Assembly: GCA_002794775.1 (NCBI GenBank)
Contig: NBAY01000169.1
Location: forward strand, 1 to 27,344
Reading direction: 5' to 3'
DNA: 27,344 nucleotides
Source of the DNA: Porodaedalea pini
Taxonomy: Eukaryota; Basidiomycota; Agaricomycetes; Hymenochaetales; Hymenochaetaceae
Shown here piece after piece: positions 1 through 10,410 of the stretch. The translations under genes were made by a program, and so were the position numbers. Positions within the stretch are counted from its first letter, which is position 1, and every line of letters starts with the position of its first letter. The notes under the pieces were generated by a model. The model ran no database searches, was not told the origin of the DNA, and was given only the letters and a program-made list of their open reading frames with translations.

Positions 1-985
1 CGAGCCTTCCGACCCATCGGTACACGCTGTTGACATTGTCGCTACCTCTATGAGGTTTACCGATGCCGTACCAGTCTCCTGATGCAACAAATCTATCTTC
101 TCCATCAAGTTATCCCCCACTGCTGTGCTCGGTATGAACCCTCCATTCGGTAACATCACTTTTCCATCGCACCCCTCACGCACTTCCCTGCCTGGATATA
201 CTCTAGCACCTTCGGGCACGACCTAATGTAGTGCCTCGTGTCACGCAGAATGCACATCCGGGACTCCTCTGAGACGTCGTCGCTGACGGAGGTCTACACC
301 GAGTGACTGCACCTGAACCTGTATGCTCTTCACCCCTCCCACACGGTATGATATCCACCTCTTCCGATTTCACCTTTGATGACCCATCGGTACGGGTGTT
401 TTAGCTGTTGGTACGTGTCGAAAACTGTACCGGCGAGAATGTAATCGGCATGCTTCACCACCAGCTCGATCGAATATGGTTTGCTCAGGGCCGGATCGGT
501 TTCCTTGCTTTCTAGACGCCGCTGCAACCTATCCTTCAGCTTGCCTGTAAAGGCCCGAATGAACATGCGCCGTTTCCTCCACTGAAACCATTGAGTTTTG
601 CTCCAAATACCTCGACCTCACATAAACTCTCTCCGGTACTCTCCAAAATCCTCCCTCGACTGAATTCCTGGCTTCTCCATCCTTCGACCAGCCTATCAAG
701 GTCATCCGAGAGAAGCGCACACCGGGCGCCAATGCCGGGTAAAATGATATGATGCTTCCTTCGCTTTATTCCAATTGCTCGCTCCCATACCGACATCATC
801 GGCAGTATCCCACAGCTCAGCCACGAACTTGAAGCATAATACTTTGCTACCGGATCTTCCTGCATCATCTAAGTTACACTCTGCCGATATACTCGATGTC
901 CTCGAAGTACCGAGGGAGATCCAGCGGGTTACAACCATCAAAGAAGGGAGCATCCTCTGCTCCTCGGCTGGAGGTGACTTGTCAT
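1..985 (-). pseudogene. Element A gag, left-arm copy, frameshifted and partial
   Basis: This is the inverted copy of the gag gene at 12694-13641. The start codon corresponds to the complement of 983-985. Reading leftward, peptides such as AECNLDDAGRSG, the stretch ending in ETGTASVNLIEV and the VRSRYLEQNSMVS segment are visible, but in different frames. At least three frame breaks occur: one near 565, where two bases are missing relative to GCGCGC in the right arm, and others near 760 and 870. One feature is more intact than in the right copy. Around 69-75 this copy has one extra base, so gag reads through without a stop into the next domain (GTASVNLIEVAT). It is therefore a dead gag copy that preserves the ancestral gag/downstream junction. 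Confidence 0.85.
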
Positions 986-1133
986 GGTTGTGCTAGGCGT
1001 ACCGGGGCTTTGACCACCACTATTCCGGTACGCAGATGAATCGGTTTCTAAATTGGAGACTATGCTCCTTGACAAAATTGATAGCGAGGTGAGTCCTGTT
1101 GGTAATCAAATGAATACAACACGGTTGACCCCC

Positions 1134-1149
1134 CTCGCGGTGGGCTCCA
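1134..1149 (-). other. Primer-binding site of element A, left arm
   Basis: Reverse complement of TGGAGCCCACCGCGAG, two bases inside the left-arm LTR end. It starts with TGG, as expected for pairing with the CCA end of a tRNA primer. It is identical to the right-arm site at 12530-12545. Confidence 0.6.
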
Positions 1150-1151
1150 CT

Positions 1152-2025
1152 TGTAGATCCTGTGTATGGGTTGTTTAGGATCGGTAGTTCGTTTGGGGAC
1201 GTGTTTCCATTGAGTTTTGAAGTAAATATAGCTCGGTATGAGCGCGGGAAAAATCCGGTACACGTCGGTACGTCGGTACGCGTCGGTATGTGTCGGTACT
1301 GTCAATACTGTAAGGTGCTCTGGACGCGATGTGAGTGTCGGTGCAGAGCCGGAACGAGTGAGATATCAAATCTGGTACGAGACAATATAGCAAGAGAGAG
1401 ACAAGAATGAGACAAGAGATGAGACTGAAGACGAGGTTGCCACAAAACTAACTGTTGCGGAGACTAACTGCACGCACGGAAGCTGCCCTATCTGAGGGGA
1501 ACTCTGCGGTAGTATTTCCTCCCTTGCTACCTACGACAGGGAAGTCCCTAAATACAAGGTGCAAGAGATCTATCTACAGGAAAATTATTCCAAAGTGAGT
1601 ATAATGTGCATACCGGTGAAACATAGAGCGTCGGAGAGAAAACATTCGGAATGTAAGAGAAACATAGAAATTCAAAAGAAAACCTGTCCATGCGACAACT
1701 TCCCCATTTGCATCAGTCCATCATCCGGTCATATCGCAGCTCCACCGGAACTGAGATCCTCCAATCGGTGAGTGTCACCCATCATCGGGCAGATCTCCAG
1801 TATGCATCCCAACTGACTCCGATGACATAAGCTTTCCGGTACATCCCGAATTGCCAGGGGGATCTTCCTAGTGATCCGCTGATGTGATGTTGGGCAAATC
1901 ATCCTGTGTCCGGTACATGTCGGGCAAATCATTCTGAGTCTGGTACGTGTCAATAGCTGTTGGAATGTGCAACGGATGGCCTCTAGAGGGATCTACAGTG
2001 GTTGGCCACTTGTCGGTACTCTACA
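1152..2025 (-). repeat. LTR of element A, left-arm copy
   Basis: 874 bp, bounded by TGTAG and CTACA. It matches the right-arm 5' LTR (11643-12527) and the 3' LTR (15846-16709) in reverse complement. It carries the GTACCG-type short tandem repeat (about 1256-1305), with a copy number different from both right-side LTRs. It joins element B at 2025/2026 at exactly the same base as in the right arm. That shows the duplication copied an already nested insertion. Confidence 0.88.
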
Positions 2026-3249
2026 TCGTTTCTAAGCCAGTCATACTGTGAACACATGCCCAAATAGTCTAGTATTGAGCAAGAATTACAAGCCTCTGAC
2101 TGAGAGCATGGCCAAGGCAGTGGCTTCAAGCCCTTCCCAAGCTGGGACTAAGATAACACACATTAAGGCCAAACTAGTAGCTGCATTTGGACAGGAGCAA
2201 CACTCTAACTCTGAGGGTGAGACATTAGACTCAGAGCCAGACCAGTATGTGCCATTTAACCAGCTCCATCTGAATTCTGAGTGCCTTGTGTCAGCCTGGG
2301 AATGGACCTCCCTAATCCTCATCTGACTGCTTATTGACTCTGGCTGTGTTACAGTGCTGATTAGTTCTGAGTTTGTAGACTGACTTGAGCTATGATGTTG
2401 ATGCCTCCCTAACCTAGATTCTGCTACACTAGCCCTTAACCAGCAGGGTGCAGTGCCTATAGAGTTGATAGAGTGAGTCAGAGTCCAGATGATGTCAAAA
2501 GATTAGGGTTGGGAGTCAAAACTGGTTCACACCAAAGTTGCACCTAACTTATGTACTGAGTTGATACTCAGAATGACATTTCTGGTTGCCACCCACCTTG
2601 TGCACAATGCTGCAGCCCAAACCCTCATTGCCAAGAAGTCTGGTGTGGACCTCATGCATCTGAAGTCCCTGCCAAAACCTAAGAAGAAGTCAAAAATCTC
2701 AAGGTGTTCAAAGTGGACTAGATATGAACAACTCAGAATCTCAGAAAGACACTTCAGAAGGCATCCAGCAAGCTTCCAGCAGCTGGTCTAGTGTACCATC
2801 CTTCCAATATACCATGTTCCCACTCTGAAGAATGGGAACAGATCAGAAGAGCACCAGAAGTTAAGGTGGCATCAGTAATGCAGGCAATCCAGGACTGAAT
2901 CATGATATTGGCATTCAGTAATAAGCTAGCTGAGCTAGATGCCCAGGCAAAGCAGAAGTATGTGGACTGATTCTCAGAAGAGCTACCACATCTCCAAGAT
3001 CTCTCTGACAATGTCTTCCATTGTATTAAGCTCAAAGATGCTGATAAAATCTTGTCAGGCTGCACATATAGCAACTCTAAAAAAATATCAGGAGGCCTGG
3101 AGAGTGCTCATTCACTAACAGAGGAGGCAGGGATCTGATGCTTAGACAGTCTCTACACATCCTCAGCATTCCTATCCCAAAGTCAACCCATGGTACTGCC
3201 TGTTAGATGGAGATCTGGGTAAGTCTCAGATCAGCAGACCTTAAGCTAA
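2026..3249 (+). pseudogene. Element B gag C-terminus, protease and RT start (left-arm copy)
   Basis: A decayed Ty3/gypsy polyprotein fragment on the plus strand. It opens with the last residues of a gag zinc knuckle (HTVNTCPN), then a linker (2060-2320) containing SKNYKPLTESMAKAV. A retropepsin-like aspartic protease follows, with the D-S-G motif at 2336-2344 in LIDSGCVTVLIS. Next comes a degenerate ILGMPFLVAxH-like stretch (about 2560-2620), with TFLVATHLVHNAA readable. The pre-RT segment (about 2850-3110) reads LPHLQDLSDNVFH and KLKDADKILSG, and the RT entry reads PKS-P-VLP near 3175-3205. Stops interrupt every frame. RT proper is missing: the fragment ends where LTR C begins. The family is recognised from the order of these motifs; no alignment was run. 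Confidence 0.8.
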
Positions 3250-3554
3250 TGTCGACACTGAGGACATACTTATAACTTGAGTGGGGACTCAGGACATGCT
3301 TTACTCAGGTCTAGATCATCATAGAGGTAAGAGAGAAAGCAGAACAAGGAGTTCATATGAATCCTTTAACCTCTTGTGTGACAACTTATGAGACTGTATT
3401 ATCTAAAATGTCATAAGTGTCAAATGCATTGTAGATAATGTAAAGATGTGAGGAAGATTGAAAAGGTGGATTAACTATAATGAAAAGAAGCAAATAAATA
3501 AAAGGAATGGTAAAAGGGAAAATAAATTAAAAGGGAAAAGTTTGAGTTCTAACA
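3250..3554 (-). repeat. LTR C, left-arm copy
   Basis: 305 bp, the reverse complement of 10107-10410. On the minus strand it starts TGTTAGAACTC and ends TGTCGACA. It sits directly after a G-rich polypurine tract and the chromodomain remnant, as expected for a 3' LTR. The inner boundary (3250) is inferred only from the CA terminus. Confidence 0.55.
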
Positions 3555-3570
3555 TTATCTCACCCTCAAG

Positions 3571-4102
3571 GTTGGGCCATACTGACCAACTGTGATTGTG
3601 GTCTTCTGGCATAGTATCAAATGAATATTGAATGTAGAACATTGGTGTGGTAATGTCAAGTTCTTGAGGAGTGTCAGGGTATCTTTGGTAGAAATCAGCA
3701 ATTGCCTCCTTTGCATTCTTGCTGAAGTCTGTCTTAGGCTGCCAGGTCAGTTTGTTGTACCTGACCCACTTAATGAGTATTGTAGTTCTCTCAGTGTAGA
3801 CATGAGTCTAGGATCTCCTTGACCTTATACTCCCCTTATTATCAACAATATCTAGTAGTGTTGGTGGTGGCTTCTTTTGGCTTTCAAAGGATTGTTTAAT
3901 GGCTGGTTTGAGCAAGGCTTTGTTGAAGATGGGGTAGACCTTTTTTCAATGTCTCAGGAGCCTGAGCTTATATGCACTCATGCTCACTTTGTTGATGATC
4001 TCAAATGGTCCATACCACTTGTTGGCTAGCTTCTTTGTTAGTTGGTATAGGGGTGCAGACTCTTCTAATCCAAAGGGTGATCCAGGTTAGTACTTGTGTA
4101 CA
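3571..4102 (-). pseudogene. Integrase C-terminus plus chromodomain, left-arm copy
   Basis: Inverted copy of 9560-10090. The complement still encodes the integrase tail and the chromodomain, but with the same kind of in-frame stops and a few private changes. The small plus-strand ORF at 3628-3822 is antisense and not meaningful. Confidence 0.7.
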
Positions 4103-4389
4103 ATTCAAGGAGGACTGCAGTGACTCAGTATACTAAGAGGGACAACCTAAGTAGAGTGAGGTTCAAGATATAAAGACTTGGCAATATGGATATGTGTGAG
4201 ATTCTGATTGGACCAAGACTCAGTTAGATAGAGTTGGCACTTATGACAGCAGCTGAGAGCTTTTAGAGTGTGACTGGTGGAGGTCTCAAGAGTCAGGAAC
4301 AGAGTCAGCAGATATTGTTTCAGAGTGAGAGTCAGGCAAGTAGTGTATAGAACTGCATGTAGTAGATTGCTGCTGTATGGAGGTAGAGG

Positions 4390-4893
4390 TGTTAGGACCA
4401 GTGCTAGAACAGGTGACTAATCTGTCCAATGTACCGGAACTAGTAGACACTCTTCTCAAAGACTCAAGGTAAGTGTTCTAGAGCTAGTTGTATGGAGGGT
4501 GATTGACTTGTTGAACACTTGGTCTTAGCAGGAGAATAACAGTAATAGCAGTGAGTCGTGGGCTCAAGCTGAACTAGTATTGAAGGCATGTCAAGGGCAA
4601 AAGAATTTTGCTGAGGAGACAAGGGCGCTCCTGCTTGTCATTATATAGAGTTTGGGTTCTTTGAACCTTAGCTCACAGCTAACCTTATTCTAACTAGTCG
4701 GAGAATGGCTTCTCCACTTCTCTCATAATCCGCAGTAACTCCTAGAACCTTCCACTCCACTATAACATTGTTATGTGCTATAAATAGCCATTTGAGCCAC
4801 TTGCTCCAAAGGTTCCTGCACTCTGTAGTTCTAGGATGGAGCATTATATTGTGATGATGTCATTATGCTATAAATAGCCACTTAGTCATGACA
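4390..4893 (-). repeat. LTR-like block D, left-arm copy
   Basis: 504 bp starting TGTTAGGACC and ending GTCATGACA on the plus strand, so it has TGT...ACA ends in either orientation. Orientation is taken from the right-arm copy (8767-9272), where a purine tract precedes it and a TATATAA box lies inside. It contains two diverged copies of a GGCTATTTATAGC motif. Confidence 0.45.
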
Positions 4894-5744
4894 GTCTCAT
4901 TTATTCCCTTTCCAGAGATGAGTTATCCATTGGTTGATCTGTAGATTCAGTAGTGCCCGTCTGGCTTCCTTCTGATACAGGGATCAGTAGTGGGTTTCCT
5001 TATTGCTTCTGTTGTCCACTAGTCTGGTTGCCCACTGTTAGTCATTCTTCATAGACTTGGGTGTACCCTGCCGTTAAGCTGACTTTGGTTGGTGAATACG
5101 TCAATCCCAATGACCACTTTGAGTTATACTCTATAGTAGGTCTGAGTGGCATGGCGGTCTACTATTAGGTAACTGTCAAAGCCTCTTTGCCATGTGGTAT
5201 AAGATTGTCAAGGACTTCATCCCTGAGTTCCCAGAGTTTGTGATGGCTTCCTGTTTCATTCATCAAGTGGTGATTGGCCAGTCGAAGAGTATAGCCATTG
5301 TTCACATTGTCTGTGGTGTTCTCCCTGCATGATCCATATTATAAAGCAGCTAGTGCTGCATACATCTGTTCATCAGCAAGCTACATTTGAGCTCGTGCAT
5401 GTATGCAGTGCTTATCCTTCTCTGCATAACAGGTTCTTGCTGTCTGTCGCTGAGCAGTCTGTGTTGCAAAGCAATGAGCAGTGTGTTCTATACTGACACT
5501 GCTTCTAGCACATGTAAGAAGATTCACTCATGTGCTGCTCATGAGTAATGGTAAAGCTCCCAACAGAAGCTGCACAGCTCCATTGATTCTGGTAGATGTG
5601 TCTTATCACTTTGTTGTGGCCCATGCTGTTCAATATGCTTCTTGTGCTTGTTTCCTAGCTTTATCATAGACTGTTGTGAGTGCTTCTTGGCTGAATCCTG
5701 ACTGGTAGGGCAAACTGGTTTGTTGTTGATCCTGTAGATCCCAT
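4894..5744 (-). pseudogene. Degraded ORF next to LTR D, left-arm copy
   Basis: Inverted copy of 7914-8765, with many stops. The start codon is the complement of 5742-5744. Its function is not recognised. The reading direction is inferred from the better right-arm copy. Confidence 0.3.
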
Positions 5745-6809
5745 GTTGATCTGCTGATCCTTCCTAAAATAGTATTTCCTGTAACAGAGAGAGGTACTTG
5801 TCTCTTCTCTACTCTGCTGCTCTCTTTCTACAAACTACTATAAATTTATACTAAACTGAAGCAGAGAAAGTGGTGCAAGACTCAGCCAAATCTGTATGAA
5901 CAGATGGTGAGAGTGGGTCACAATTGGTCTGTGCATATCATGCAGCCAATCATCATGGAGTGATATTTGTAGTATCTAACCTGCTCTCTCATCTCCCACC
6001 ACTGCATGACCATATCCCACATCCTTGTCCTACTTGCCTAATTCCTTCCACCTGTGCCAGAAGAGTCAGTTTCCCATGTGCTGATTGAGTTTTGTATGGC
6101 ATCCAACCATCTGATCATGTCCATACCAAGAGTTATAAATAAAATAGTTGGCCACCGACTATGAAAGTATGAATAGTAATGTTCAGTAGCTGATAAAAGG
6201 GTGTCAAAGGAGTAGTGTATGTGAAGGGAGAAAGACTCAGCCAGCATGTAGGCAATGGTTAATTGCTACATCTCCCAGGGGGCCTGAAAATGTTTGCAGT
6301 GTACATGAGAAGTAGTTGAATTGGAAAATTAAAGAAAATATAATGGGTGAGGTTTGGTGCATTTTGTGATACTTAATAGTGCAATGAAGAAGAAGAAGAA
6401 GATGTTACAGCCATTTTCATAAGTCCTGCGACATGTGCATGTCACTGAAGTGAGCCGTGTCAGAGCCAAAATGTCGAAAAATTAGAATGAATGCCTATTT
6501 TCTCTGTAAATTCTGCACAGTACCCACTCATTAAGTACTCAAAAAAAAAGGCACAGTTCTCAGGGAGCAGAAATATGTAAAATAGGGAGCAATAAATTGA
6601 CTGTGTAGGTAGGTGGAGATCAAATAAGTGCAGCCAGTCTGTTTTCTCATATATTTCCACCAAGATTCAAAATTATGGCTCCCCTATATCTACCTATAAA
6701 ATTCTTTCCTGTATCTGTAAATTAAGGTATATGACTATACCAACATCTCCTGAAAAGTTTGAAGCCAATCCATTCAGTATTCATGGTCCAGCAGCAAGAT
6801 TTGTGTTCT
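5745..6809. other. Unassigned centre-proximal sequence, left arm
   Basis: About 1.06 kb with no credible gene. Visible details are a 12-bp palindrome TATAAATTTATA (5839-5850), a GAA-rich microsatellite (about 6386-6402), a short palindromic stretch GACATGTGCATGTC (6430-6443) and an A-run (6541-6549). Everything here is mirrored at 6861-7913. Confidence 0.6.
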
Positions 6810-6860
6810 ACTCTGCAAAGACCTGTTGCGAGAAAAGGAGAGTGGAAAGAGCTTGAAGTG
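6810..6860. other. Unpaired spacer at palindrome centre
   Basis: This is 51 bp between the inverted ends ATTTGTGTTC (ending 6809) and GAACACAAAT (starting 6861). The spacer is purine-rich toward its right end (GCGAGAAAAGGAGAGTGG) and does not pair convincingly with itself. It does not look like a sequencing-adapter hairpin. It is the only unique DNA between the two arms and would be the loop of a cruciform. Confidence 0.85.
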
Positions 6861-7913
6861 GAACACAAATCTTGCTGCTGCACCATGAATACTGAATGGA
6901 TTGGCTTCAAACTTTCAGGAGATGTTGGTATAGTCATATACTTAATTTAAAGACAGGAAAGAATTTTATAGGTAGATATAGGGGAGCCATAATTTTTGAA
7001 TCTTGGTGGAAATGTATGAGAAAACAGACTGGCTGCACTTGTTTGATCTCCACCCACCTACACAGTCAATTTATTGCTCCATATTTTACATATTTCTTCT
7101 CCTGAGAACGTGCCTTTTTTTTGAGTACTTAATGAGTGGGTACTGTGCAGAATTTACAGAGAAAATAGGCATTCATTCTAATTTTTCGACATTTTGGCTC
7201 TGACACGGCTCACTTCACGTGACATGCACATGTCGCAGGACTTATGAAAATGGCTGTAACATTTCTTCTTCTTCTTCATTGCACTATTAAGTATCACAAA
7301 ATGCACCAAACCTCACCCATTATATTTTCTTTAATTTCCAATTCAACTACTTCTCATGTACACTGCAAACATTTTCAGGCCCCTGGGAGATGTAGCAATT
7401 AACCATTGCCTACATGCTGGCTGAGTCTTTCTCTCTTCACATACACTACTCCTTTGACACCCTTTACCAGCTACTGAACATTACTATTCATACTTTCATA
7501 GTCGGTGGCCAACTATTTGTTATAACTCTTGGTATGATATGATCAGATGGTTAGATGCCATACAAACTCAATTAGCACATGGGAAACTGACTCTTCTGGG
7601 CACAGGTGGAAGGAATTAGGCAAGTAGGACAAGGATGTAGGATATGGTCATGCAGTGGTGGGAGATGAGAGAGCAGGTTGGACACTACAATATCACTCCA
7701 TGATGATTGGCTGCATGATATGCACAGACCAATTGTTGACCCACTCTCACATCTGTTCACACAGATTTGGGCTGAGTCTTGCACCAACTTTCTCTACTTC
7801 AGTTTAGTATAAATTTATAGTAGGTTTGTAGAAAGAGAGCAGCAGAGTAGAGAAGAGACAAGTACCTCTCTGTTACAGGAAATTACTATTTTAGGAAGGA
7901 TCAGCAGATCAAC
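6861..7913. other. Unassigned centre-proximal sequence, right arm
   Basis: Mirror of 5745-6809. The TATAAATTTATA palindrome is at 7808-7819, about 95 bp before the start codon of the degraded ORF, and could be a relic TATA element for it. A TTC-rich microsatellite lies at 7262-7277 and a T-run at about 7111-7119. Scattered peptide-like stretches (for example MIRWLDAIQTQLAHGK, around 7540-7590) hint at an eroded coding region, but no family is recognisable. Confidence 0.5.
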
Positions 7914-8765
7914 ATGGGATCTACAGGATCAACAACAAACCAGTTTGCCTACCAGTCAGGATTCAGCCAAGAAGCACTCACAAACAGTCTATGATAAAGC
8001 TAGGAAACAAGCACAAGAAGCATATTGAACAGCATGGCCATAACAAAGTGATAAGACACATCTACCAGAATCAATGGAGCTGTGCAGCTTCTGTTGGGAG
8101 CTTTACCATTACTCATGAGCAGCACATGAGTGAATCTTCTTACATGTGCTAGAAGCAGTGTCAGTATAGAACACACTGCTCATCGCTTTGCAACACAGAC
8201 TGCTCAGTGACAGACAGCAAGAACCTGTTATGCAGAGAAGGATAAGCACTGCATACATGCATGAGCTCAAATGGTAGCTTGCTGATGAACAGATGTATGC
8301 AGCACTAGCTGGCTTTATAATATGGATCATGCAGGGAGAACACCACAGACAATGTGAACAATGGGCTATACTCTTCAACTGGCCAATCACCACTTGATGA
8401 ACGAAACAGGAAGCCCATCACAAAACTCTGGGAACTCAGGATGAAGTCCTTGACAATCTTATCACCACATGGCAAAGAGGCTTTGACAGTTACCTAATAG
8501 TAGACCGCATGCCACTCAGACCTACTATGGAGTATAACTCAAAGTGGTCATTGGGATTGACGTATTACCAACCAAAGTCAGCTTAACGGCAGGGTACACC
8601 CAAGTCTATGAAGAATGACTAACAGTGGCAACCAGACTAGTGGACAACAGAAGCAATGAAGGAAACCCACTACTGATCCCTGTACCAGAAGGAAGCCAGA
8701 CGGGCACTACTGAATCTACAGATCAACCAATGGATGACTCATCTCTGGAAAGGGAATAAATGAGA
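7914..8765 (+). pseudogene. Degraded ORF upstream of LTR D, unknown family
   Basis: An ATG at 7914 opens a Ser/Thr/Gln-rich start (MGSTGSTTNQFAYQSGFSQE) that hits stops after about 27 codons. Further on, coherent peptide stretches reappear in shifting frames: LADEQMYAALAGFIIWIMQG (about 8277-8337), LITTWQRGFDSYLIVDRM (about 8456-8510) and PTMEYNSKWSLGLTYYQP (about 8522-8575). It ends just before a purine-rich tract (about 8748-8760) and LTR D. That places it where the last internal ORF of an LTR element would be. It has no zinc knuckle, protease or RT motif. It could be a gag-like structural protein of an unclassified element, or captured host sequence. Confidence 0.35.
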
Positions 8766-8766
8766 C

Positions 8767-9272
8767 TGTCATGACCAAGTGGCTATTTATAGCATAATGA
8801 CATCATCACGATATAATGCTCCATCCCAGAACTACAGAGTGCAGGAACCTTTGGAGCAAGTGGCTCAAATGGCTATTTATAGCACATAACAATGTTATAG
8901 TGGAGCGGAAGGTTCTAGGAGTTACTGCGGATTGTGGGAGAAGTGGAGAAGCCATTCCCCGACTAGTTAGAATAAGGTTAGCTGTGGAGCTAAGGTTCAA
9001 AGAACCCAAACTCTATATAATGACAAGTAGGAGTGCCCTTGTCTCCTCAGCAAAATTCTTTTGCCCTTGACATGCCTTCAATACTAGTTCAGCTTGAGCC
9101 CACGACTCACTGCTATTACTGTTATTCTCCTGCTAAGACCAAGTGTTCAACAAGCCAATCACCCCTCCATACAACTAGCTCTAGAACACTTACCTTGAGT
9201 CTTCGAGAAGAGTGTCTACTAGTTCCAGTACATTGGACAGATTAGTCACCTGTTCTAGCACTGGTCCTAATA
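8767..9272 (+). repeat. LTR-like block D, right-arm copy
   Basis: 506 bp from TGTCATGACC to CTGGTCCTAATA. The preceding sequence GGAAAGGGAATAAATGAGAC resembles a polypurine tract. Inside are two diverged copies of GGCTATTTATAGCA (8781-8794 and 8870-8883) in the U3-like half and a TATATAA box (9014-9020), followed by about 250 bp that would be R-U5. No target-site duplication or partner LTR in direct orientation is visible, because the element is cut by the palindrome. Its last 16 bases recur at 18553-18568. Confidence 0.45.
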
Positions 9273-9559
9273 CCCTCTACCTCCATACAGCAGCAATCTA
9301 CTACATGCAGTTCTATACACTACTTGCCTGACTCTCACTCTGAAACAATATCTGCTGACTCTGTTCCTGACTCTTGAGACTCCACCAGTCACACTCTAAA
9401 AGCTCTCAGCTGCTGTCATAAGTGCCAACTCTATCTAACTGAGTCTTGGTCCAATCAGAATCTCACACATATCCATATTGCCAAGTCTTCATATCTTGAA
9501 CCTCACTCTACTTAGGTTGTCCCTCTTAGTATACTGAGTCACTGCAGTCCTCCTTGAAT
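9273..9559. other. Unassigned spacer before integrase remnant
   Basis: No convincing coding signal. By position it could be eroded integrase core of the chromovirus remnant that follows, but no DDE-type motif is readable. Confidence 0.4.
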
Positions 9560-10090
9560 TGTACACAAGTACTAACCTGGATCACCCTTTGGATTAGAAG
9601 AGTCTGCACCCCTATACCAACCAACAAAGAAGCTAGCCAACAAGTGGTATGGACCATTTGAGATCATCAACAAAGTGAGCATGAGTGCATATAAGCTCAG
9701 GCTCCTGAGACATTGAAAAAAGGTCTACCCCATCTTCAACAAAGCCTTGCTCAAACCAGCCATTAAACAATCCTTTGAAAGCCAAAAGAAGCCACCACCA
9801 ACACCACTAGATATTGTTGATAATAAGGAGGAGTATAAGGTCAAGGAGATCCTAGACTCATGTCTACACTGAGAGAAGCTACAATACCTCATTAAGTGGG
9901 TCAGGTACAACAAACTGACCTGGCAGCCTAAGACAGACTTCAGCAAGAATGCAAAGGAGGCAATTGCTGATTTCTACCAAAGATACCCTGACACTCCTCA
10001 AGAACTTGACATACCACACCAATGTCTACATTCAATATTCATTGATACTATGCCAGAAGACCACAATCACAGTTGGTCAAAATGCCCAAC
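9560..10090 (+). pseudogene. Chromovirus integrase C-terminus with chromodomain
   Basis: The end of a Ty3/gypsy chromovirus Pol. The integrase C-terminal module is clear: LYQPTKKLANKWYGPFEI (about 9609-9664), then KVSMSAYKLRL and VYPIFNKALLKP. A linker with PPPTPLDIV leads into a chromodomain: EYKVKEILDS (about 9830-9858), LQYLIKWVRYNKLTWQP (about 9880-9930), then NAKEAIADFYQRYP (about 9950-9990). The aromatic residues of the chromodomain fold (Y of EYKV, W of LIKW, W of LTWQP) are visible. In-frame TGA codons near 9713 and 9870 replace likely TGG or CGA codons, so it is dead. The rest of the integrase, RNase H and RT are absent upstream. In chromoviruses this domain is thought to steer integration to marked chromatin. 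Confidence 0.85.
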
Positions 10091-10093
10091 CTT

Positions 10094-10103
10094 GAGGGGG
10101 AGA
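10094..10103 (+). other. Polypurine tract of LTR C element
   Basis: GAGGGGGAGA lies a few bases before the TGTTAGAAC start of LTR C and just after the chromodomain remnant. This is the normal site for plus-strand DNA priming. Confidence 0.7.
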
Positions 10104-10106
10104 TAA

Positions 10107-10410
10107 TGTTAGAACTCAAACTTTTCCCTTTTAATTTATTTTCCCTTTTACCATTCCTTTTATTTATTTGCTTCTTTTCATTATAGTTAATCCACCTTTT
10201 CAATCTTCCTCACATCTTACATTATCTACAATGCATTTGACACTTATGACATTTTAGATAATACAGTCTCATAAGTTGTCACACAAGAGGTTGAAGGATT
10301 CATATGAACTCCTTGTTCTGCTTTCTCTCTTACCTCTATGATGACCTAGACCTGAGTAAAGCATGTCCTGAGTCCCCACTCAAGTTATAAGTATGTCCTC
10401 AGTGTCGACA
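10107..10410 (+). repeat. LTR C (3' LTR of chromovirus remnant), right arm
   Basis: Starts TGTTAGAACTCAAAC directly after the polypurine tract. It is T- and pyrimidine-rich in its first 150 bp and ends TGTCGACA. Immediately after it, the opposite strand encodes the RT-entry fragment of element B, so the LTR abuts a foreign, oppositely oriented element. The right boundary rests only on the CA end. Confidence 0.55.

Larger units (their letters stand above)
1..6809 (+). repeat. Left arm of giant inverted repeat
   Basis: Read as the reverse complement, this arm matches 6861-13697 nearly end to end. Anchors checked by eye: base 1 pairs with 13697 (GTGTACCGATGGGTCGG context), the LTR start at 3554 pairs with 10107, 4390 pairs with 9272, and 6809 pairs with 6861. 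The sum of paired coordinates drifts from about 13698 at the outer end to 13661 and 13670 inward, showing small net indels. Differences are scattered substitutions and short indels, so the arms are old rather than identical copies. The arm is cut by the window edge and probably continues to the left. Confidence 0.95.

Noticed and set aside
6722..6950. Two facing small ORFs at the palindrome centre
   Set aside because: They are the same sequence read from both arms of the inverted repeat and have no domain.
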